Shown: in pieces, positions 6,611 through 9,207 of the stretch | Numbering within the stretch: position 1 is the first letter of the stretch | Layout: every line of letters starts with the position of its first letter | Made by a program: the position numbers and the translations under genes | Assembly (NCBI GenBank): GCA_003220985.1 | Contig: QHTY01000062.1 | Location: 587-9,793, forward strand | Direction: 5' to 3' | Source: Gemmatimonadota bacterium | GTDB lineage: Bacteria > Gemmatimonadota > Gemmatimonadetes > Gemmatimonadales > GWC2-71-9 | Length of the DNA stretch: 9,207 nucleotides | Notes under the pieces: model-generated | What the model was told of the DNA's origin: nothing | Database searches by the model: none | What the model saw: only the letters and a program-made list of their open reading frames with translations

Positions 6611-6642
6611 TAGTTGGCCCAGGCAAGGCATCTCAACCCCAC

Positions 6643-6649
6643 GAGGAAG
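6643..6649 (+). promoter_or_regulatory. Shine-Dalgarno deciding the GTG start of the NadE-like gene
   Basis: GAGGAAG lies four bases before GTG 6654. The same frame stays open upstream to a TTG at 6573, but that codon has no ribosome-binding site and the extra 27 residues do not look like NAD synthase. Confidence 0.7.
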
Positions 6650-6653
6650 CGAC

Positions 6654-7640
6654 GTGAGTCTGGCGAACGACCTGCACCTCAAGCCGGCCGAAGAGACGGA
6701 GCGGATCGCCGCTACGCTGCGCCAGCAACTCGGCGATGCGTTGAATCGGCGGGGACTGGTCGTGGGCATGAGCGGCGGCATCGACAGCTCCGTGTGCGCG
6801 GCGCTCGCGGTGCGAGCCGTGGGAGCAGCCCACGTATTCGGCCTGCTGATGCCCGAACAAGACTCGGATCGGAACAGTCTCGGCCTCGCCTCCCGTTGCG
6901 CGGAGGCGCTGGGCATCTCCTACGAGATCGAAGACATCACTGAGATCCTCGCGGCCCTCGGGTGCTACCGGCGACGCAACGCCGCGATCCGCCGGCTGGT
7001 ACCCGACTTTCAGGACAACTGGCGCTTCAAGGTGGTCTTGCCGGGAGGGCGGCTCGATTCCGACCGCTTGAATGTCTCGTACCTGGCGATTGAAGCTCCG
7101 GGCGGAGCAGTCCGCCAGGTACGCCTCCCGCCGGCCGAGTATCGGGAGATTGTCGCGGCGACGAACTTCAAACAGCGCGTCCGTACGATGCTCGAGTATT
7201 ACCATGCCGATCGGCTCCACTACGCGGTCGTCGGCACACCCAACCGGCTGGAGTACGATCAGGGGTTTTTCGTCAAAGGCGGTGACGGTCTCGCCGACGT
7301 GAAACCCATTGCCCATCTGTACAAGACGCAAGTCTATGAGCTCGCCGAGTTCCTCGGCGTCCCCGCGGAGATTCGTTCCCGCACCCCGACGACCGACACG
7401 TACTCGTTGCCGCAGACGCAGGAGGAGTTCTACTTCGCGCTCCCCACCGCGACGCTCGACCTGGTGTTGTACGCCCATAACTTGGGCATGAATCCAGCTG
7501 CCGTGGCGGCAGAGCTTGGACGGACGCCTGAAGAAGCGACCCGCGCCCTTCGTGATATCGAACAGAAGCGCACGGCGACGCGCTATCTCCACATGCCACC
7601 CCTGCTCGTCGAACCTGTCCTCGAGCGGGAGCCGGTCTGA
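6654..7640 (+). CDS. NAD synthase-like ATP-dependent amidase/ligase of the polysaccharide locus
   Basis: Member of the N-type ATP pyrophosphatase / NadE family, which adenylates a carboxylate and converts it to an amide with ammonia. In true NadE the substrate is nicotinate adenine dinucleotide; here a polysaccharide precursor is more likely, by context. Seen in 328 residues from GTG: SGGIDSS ATP loop (40-46), an interfacial helix ATNFKQRVRTMLEYYHAD (169-186), GTPNRLEYDQGFFVKGGDG (194-212), PIAHLYKTQV (218-227) and PTTDTY (245-250), corresponding to NadE's GTxNxxE, YGDGxxDxxPI, KTQV and PTADL. There is no glutaminase domain. Odd: the stretch between the ATP loop and the interfacial helix is about 45-50 residues longer than in E. 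coli NadE, the extra part being roughly 103-160. Its stop overlaps the start of the amidotransferase gene by one base (TGATG), so the two are probably made together. A housekeeping NadE role is possible but less likely. Confidence 0.85.
   Translation: MSLANDLHLKPAEETERIAATLRQQLGDALNRRGLVVGMSGGIDSSVCAALAVRAVGAAHVFGLLMPEQDSDRNSLGLASRCAEALGISYEIEDITEILAALGCYRRRNAAIRRLVPDFQDNWRFKVVLPGGRLDSDRLNVSYLAIEAPGGAVRQVRLPPAEYREIVAATNFKQRVRTMLEYYHADRLHYAVVGTPNRLEYDQGFFVKGGDGLADVKPIAHLYKTQVYELAEFLGVPAEIRSRTPTTDTYSLPQTQEEFYFALPTATLDLVLYAHNLGMNPAAVAAELGRTPEEATRALRDIEQKRTATRYLHMPPLLVEPVLEREPV
7627..7631 (+). promoter_or_regulatory. Shine-Dalgarno for the AsnB-like gene, inside the NadE-like coding sequence
   Basis: GGGAG lies eight bases before the ATG at 7640. 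Together with the TGATG overlap it supports coupled translation from this start. Confidence 0.55.
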
Positions 7641-9207
7641 TGTGCGGCCTCGCGGGCGTCGCGCGCCGCGAGTCGCGCGGCGTGGCGACCGAGATGCTCG
7701 ATCGCATGGCCGGAGCGCTGCGGCACCGTGGCCCGGACGGCTCCGGGCGCTACGCCGACGCGCAGGTCGGTCTCGCGCACGTGCGTCTGAGCATCATCGA
7801 CGTCGCCGGCGGTGCGCAGCCCCTCGGCAATGAAGACGGATCCGTGCTGATCGTCTACAACGGCGAGGTCTACAACTATCTGGAGTTGCGACACGAGCTG
7901 GTCGCGGCCGGCCATCGGTTCCGGACGCGCTCGGATACCGAGGTGCTCGTGCACGCGTACGAGCAATGGGGCACCGGCATGCTTGGCCGCTTGAACGGAC
8001 AGTTCGCCTTCGCGATCTACGATCGTCGCGCGGGAACGGTCCTCCTCGCCCGCGACCGCTTCGGCGTGCGCCCGCTGTTCTACAGCATTGCCCACGGAGA
8101 CTTGTGGTTCGCGTCCGAAGCGAAGGCCCTGTTCGCGGGCGGTGAGGTCGAGGCCGAGCTCGATCCGGTGGGACTCGACCAGGTGTTCACGTTCTGGGCG
8201 GCGCGGCCGCCCCGGACCGTGTTCCGCGGCGTGTACTCGCTCGAGCCGGGCACGTTCGCGGTGTGGCGCCAGGGCGTGCTGCGTCACGATCGCTTTTACG
8301 AGCTTCATTATCCGGAGGCGCGCGAGGAATCGTCCGACACGCTCCCGACGCTCGGCGGGTTGCTCGACAGCAGCGTCGCGCTGCGGCTGCGCTCCGACGT
8401 CCCCGTCGGTGGGTACCTGAGTGGCGGCCTCGATTCCTCGATTACGTGCGCGCTCGCGGCCCGCGAGTCGCCGTTTTCGCTGCGCACGTTTTCCGTAACA
8501 TTCGACGACCCGGAGCTCGATGAGCGGGAGTTTCAGCAGCTGGTGGCTCGGCAGCTCCAGAGCCGTCATCACATCCAAGCCATCGGCGCCCACGACGTCG
8601 CGTCGGTCTTCCCGGAGGTCGTACGTCACGCCGAGACGCCGCTGGTGCGCACCGCTCCCGCCCCGATGTATCTGCTCGCCCGGCTCGCGCGCGAGCATGA
8701 CATCAAGGTGGTTCTCACGGGGGAGGGATCAGACGAGCTATTCCTCGGCTACGACTTGTTCAAGGAGACGGCGCTCCGGCTGTTTTGTCTCCGCCAGCCG
8801 CAGTCGCAGGTGCGGCCTCGCCTATTCGATCGCCTGTATCCCTATCTCGATCCTCGCGGTCGCCGTGGGGACTTCTGGCGCCGTTCGTTTCTCGAAGCTG
8901 GCGCGCCGGACGACCCGCTGTTCTCGCATCTGCCGCGGTTCCTCCTCACCGCGCGCATCAAGGACTTCTATTCGAGCGACCTCCGCACAACACTCGCCGG
9001 AGGAGACGCGCTCGAGGAGCTGCGGGCCAGCCTGCCACAGCAGTTCGCCTCGTGGTCGCCGCTCAATCGTGCCGCCTATCTCGAGATGGTCACGCTCCTG
9101 TCCCCCTATCTCTTGAGCGCGCAGGGCGACCGGATGTCACTGGCGCACGGCGTCGAGGCACGTTACCCTTTCCTCGATCATCGCGTTTTCGAATTCGCGG
9201 CGCGCCT
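7640..9207 (+). CDS. asparagine synthetase-like glutamine-dependent amidotransferase, partial at right edge
   Basis: Class II amidotransferase: an N-terminal glutaminase releases ammonia from glutamine, and a C-terminal synthetase adenylates a carboxylate and amidates it. The frame is open from ATG 7640 to the window end (522 codons, no stop), so the C-terminus is missing; family members in such loci are about 600-650 residues. Seen: catalytic Cys2 (MCGLAG), RHRGPDGSG (28-36), NGEVYNY (74-80), SDTEV (98-102), ARDRFGVRPLFY (137-148), FASEAKAL; then the synthetase ATP loop SGGLDSS (261-267), VTFDDPELDEREF, TGEGSDELFLGY (360-371) and GDRMSLAHGVEARYPFLDHR (496-515). All visible catalytic elements are intact. 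Asparagine formation itself is possible, but in exopolysaccharide and exosortase-type clusters such enzymes are thought to amidate sugar or polymer carboxylates. Downstream partner of the NadE-like gene, overlapping it by one base. Confidence 0.93.
   Translation, partial: MCGLAGVARRESRGVATEMLDRMAGALRHRGPDGSGRYADAQVGLAHVRLSIIDVAGGAQPLGNEDGSVLIVYNGEVYNYLELRHELVAAGHRFRTRSDTEVLVHAYEQWGTGMLGRLNGQFAFAIYDRRAGTVLLARDRFGVRPLFYSIAHGDLWFASEAKALFAGGEVEAELDPVGLDQVFTFWAARPPRTVFRGVYSLEPGTFAVWRQGVLRHDRFYELHYPEAREESSDTLPTLGGLLDSSVALRLRSDVPVGGYLSGGLDSSITCALAARESPFSLRTFSVTFDDPELDEREFQQLVARQLQSRHHIQAIGAHDVASVFPEVVRHAETPLVRTAPAPMYLLARLAREHDIKVVLTGEGSDELFLGYDLFKETALRLFCLRQPQSQVRPRLFDRLYPYLDPRGRRGDFWRRSFLEAGAPDDPLFSHLPRFLLTARIKDFYSSDLRTTLAGGDALEELRASLPQQFASWSPLNRAAYLEMVTLLSPYLLSAQGDRMSLAHGVEARYPFLDHRVFEFAAR

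Noticed and set aside
6615..6630. Second GG-N10-GC site (TGGCCCAGGCAAGGCA) before the NadE-like gene
   Set aside because: Spacing is right but the -12 part is AGGC rather than TTGC; the site at 6595-6610 is better, so this one is taken as chance.
6573..6653. Upstream TTG start for the NadE-like gene
   Set aside because: No ribosome-binding site, and the added 27 residues do not resemble the family; GTG 6654 has GAGGAAG in front.
7583..8698. 371-codon minus-strand open frame opposite the AsnB-like gene
   Set aside because: It lies antisense to a gene with all amidotransferase motifs in frame; its own sequence has no domain features.

Overview
The window is GC-rich, densely packed bacterial DNA carrying part of an exopolysaccharide / capsule locus. 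It holds seven protein genes, no RNA genes, no mobile elements and no CRISPR. Both a sugar transferase with Gram-negative-type partners (a Wza-like export protein with a signal peptide, and a Wzc-like co-polymerase/kinase) point to a diderm bacterium. The gene mix recalls exosortase/PEP-CTERM-type polysaccharide clusters, and the protein style suggests a Gemmatimonadota-, Acidobacteriota- or Rokubacteria-like soil lineage. The phylum is a guess from memory of similar proteins, and no exosortase is seen here.

Layout, left to right. (1) 25-2999, minus strand: a two-gene operon, a Wzc-like chain-length determinant / tyrosine kinase followed by a short Wza-like export protein, with stop and start overlapping by one base. 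(2) 3000-3153: a 154-bp divergent intergenic region. (3) 3154-3864, plus strand: the initiating sugar-phosphate transferase that loads the first sugar onto the lipid carrier. (4) 3880-6467, minus strand: a second operon, an AMP-forming acyl ligase followed by a large GNAT-type acyltransferase, overlapping by 10 bp. The ligase most likely starts at an unusual CTG codon. (5) 6468-6653: a second divergent intergenic region. (6) 6654 to the right edge, plus strand: an NAD-synthase-like amidase/ligase directly coupled (1-base overlap) to a glutamine-dependent asparagine-synthetase-like amidotransferase that runs off the window. This last gene is long and real although it has no stop inside the window.

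How they may work together: the sugar transferase starts the repeat unit on undecaprenyl phosphate, and the Wzc/Wza-like pair controls chain length and moves polymer through the envelope. The ligase, GNAT, NadE-like and AsnB-like enzymes look like a decoration set that activates carboxylates as adenylates and makes amides or acyl links. The substrate is unknown.

The most interesting signals: an apparent in-frame loss of about nine residues between the Walker A and Walker A' motifs of the Wzc-like kinase; paired sigma-54-like (-24/-12) sites facing outward in both divergent intergenic regions, two of them sharing GGTACAGGT; a shared partly palindromic element, TGTTGCGTYGAYGCR, lying between the promoters in both regions; and the CTG start of the ligase.
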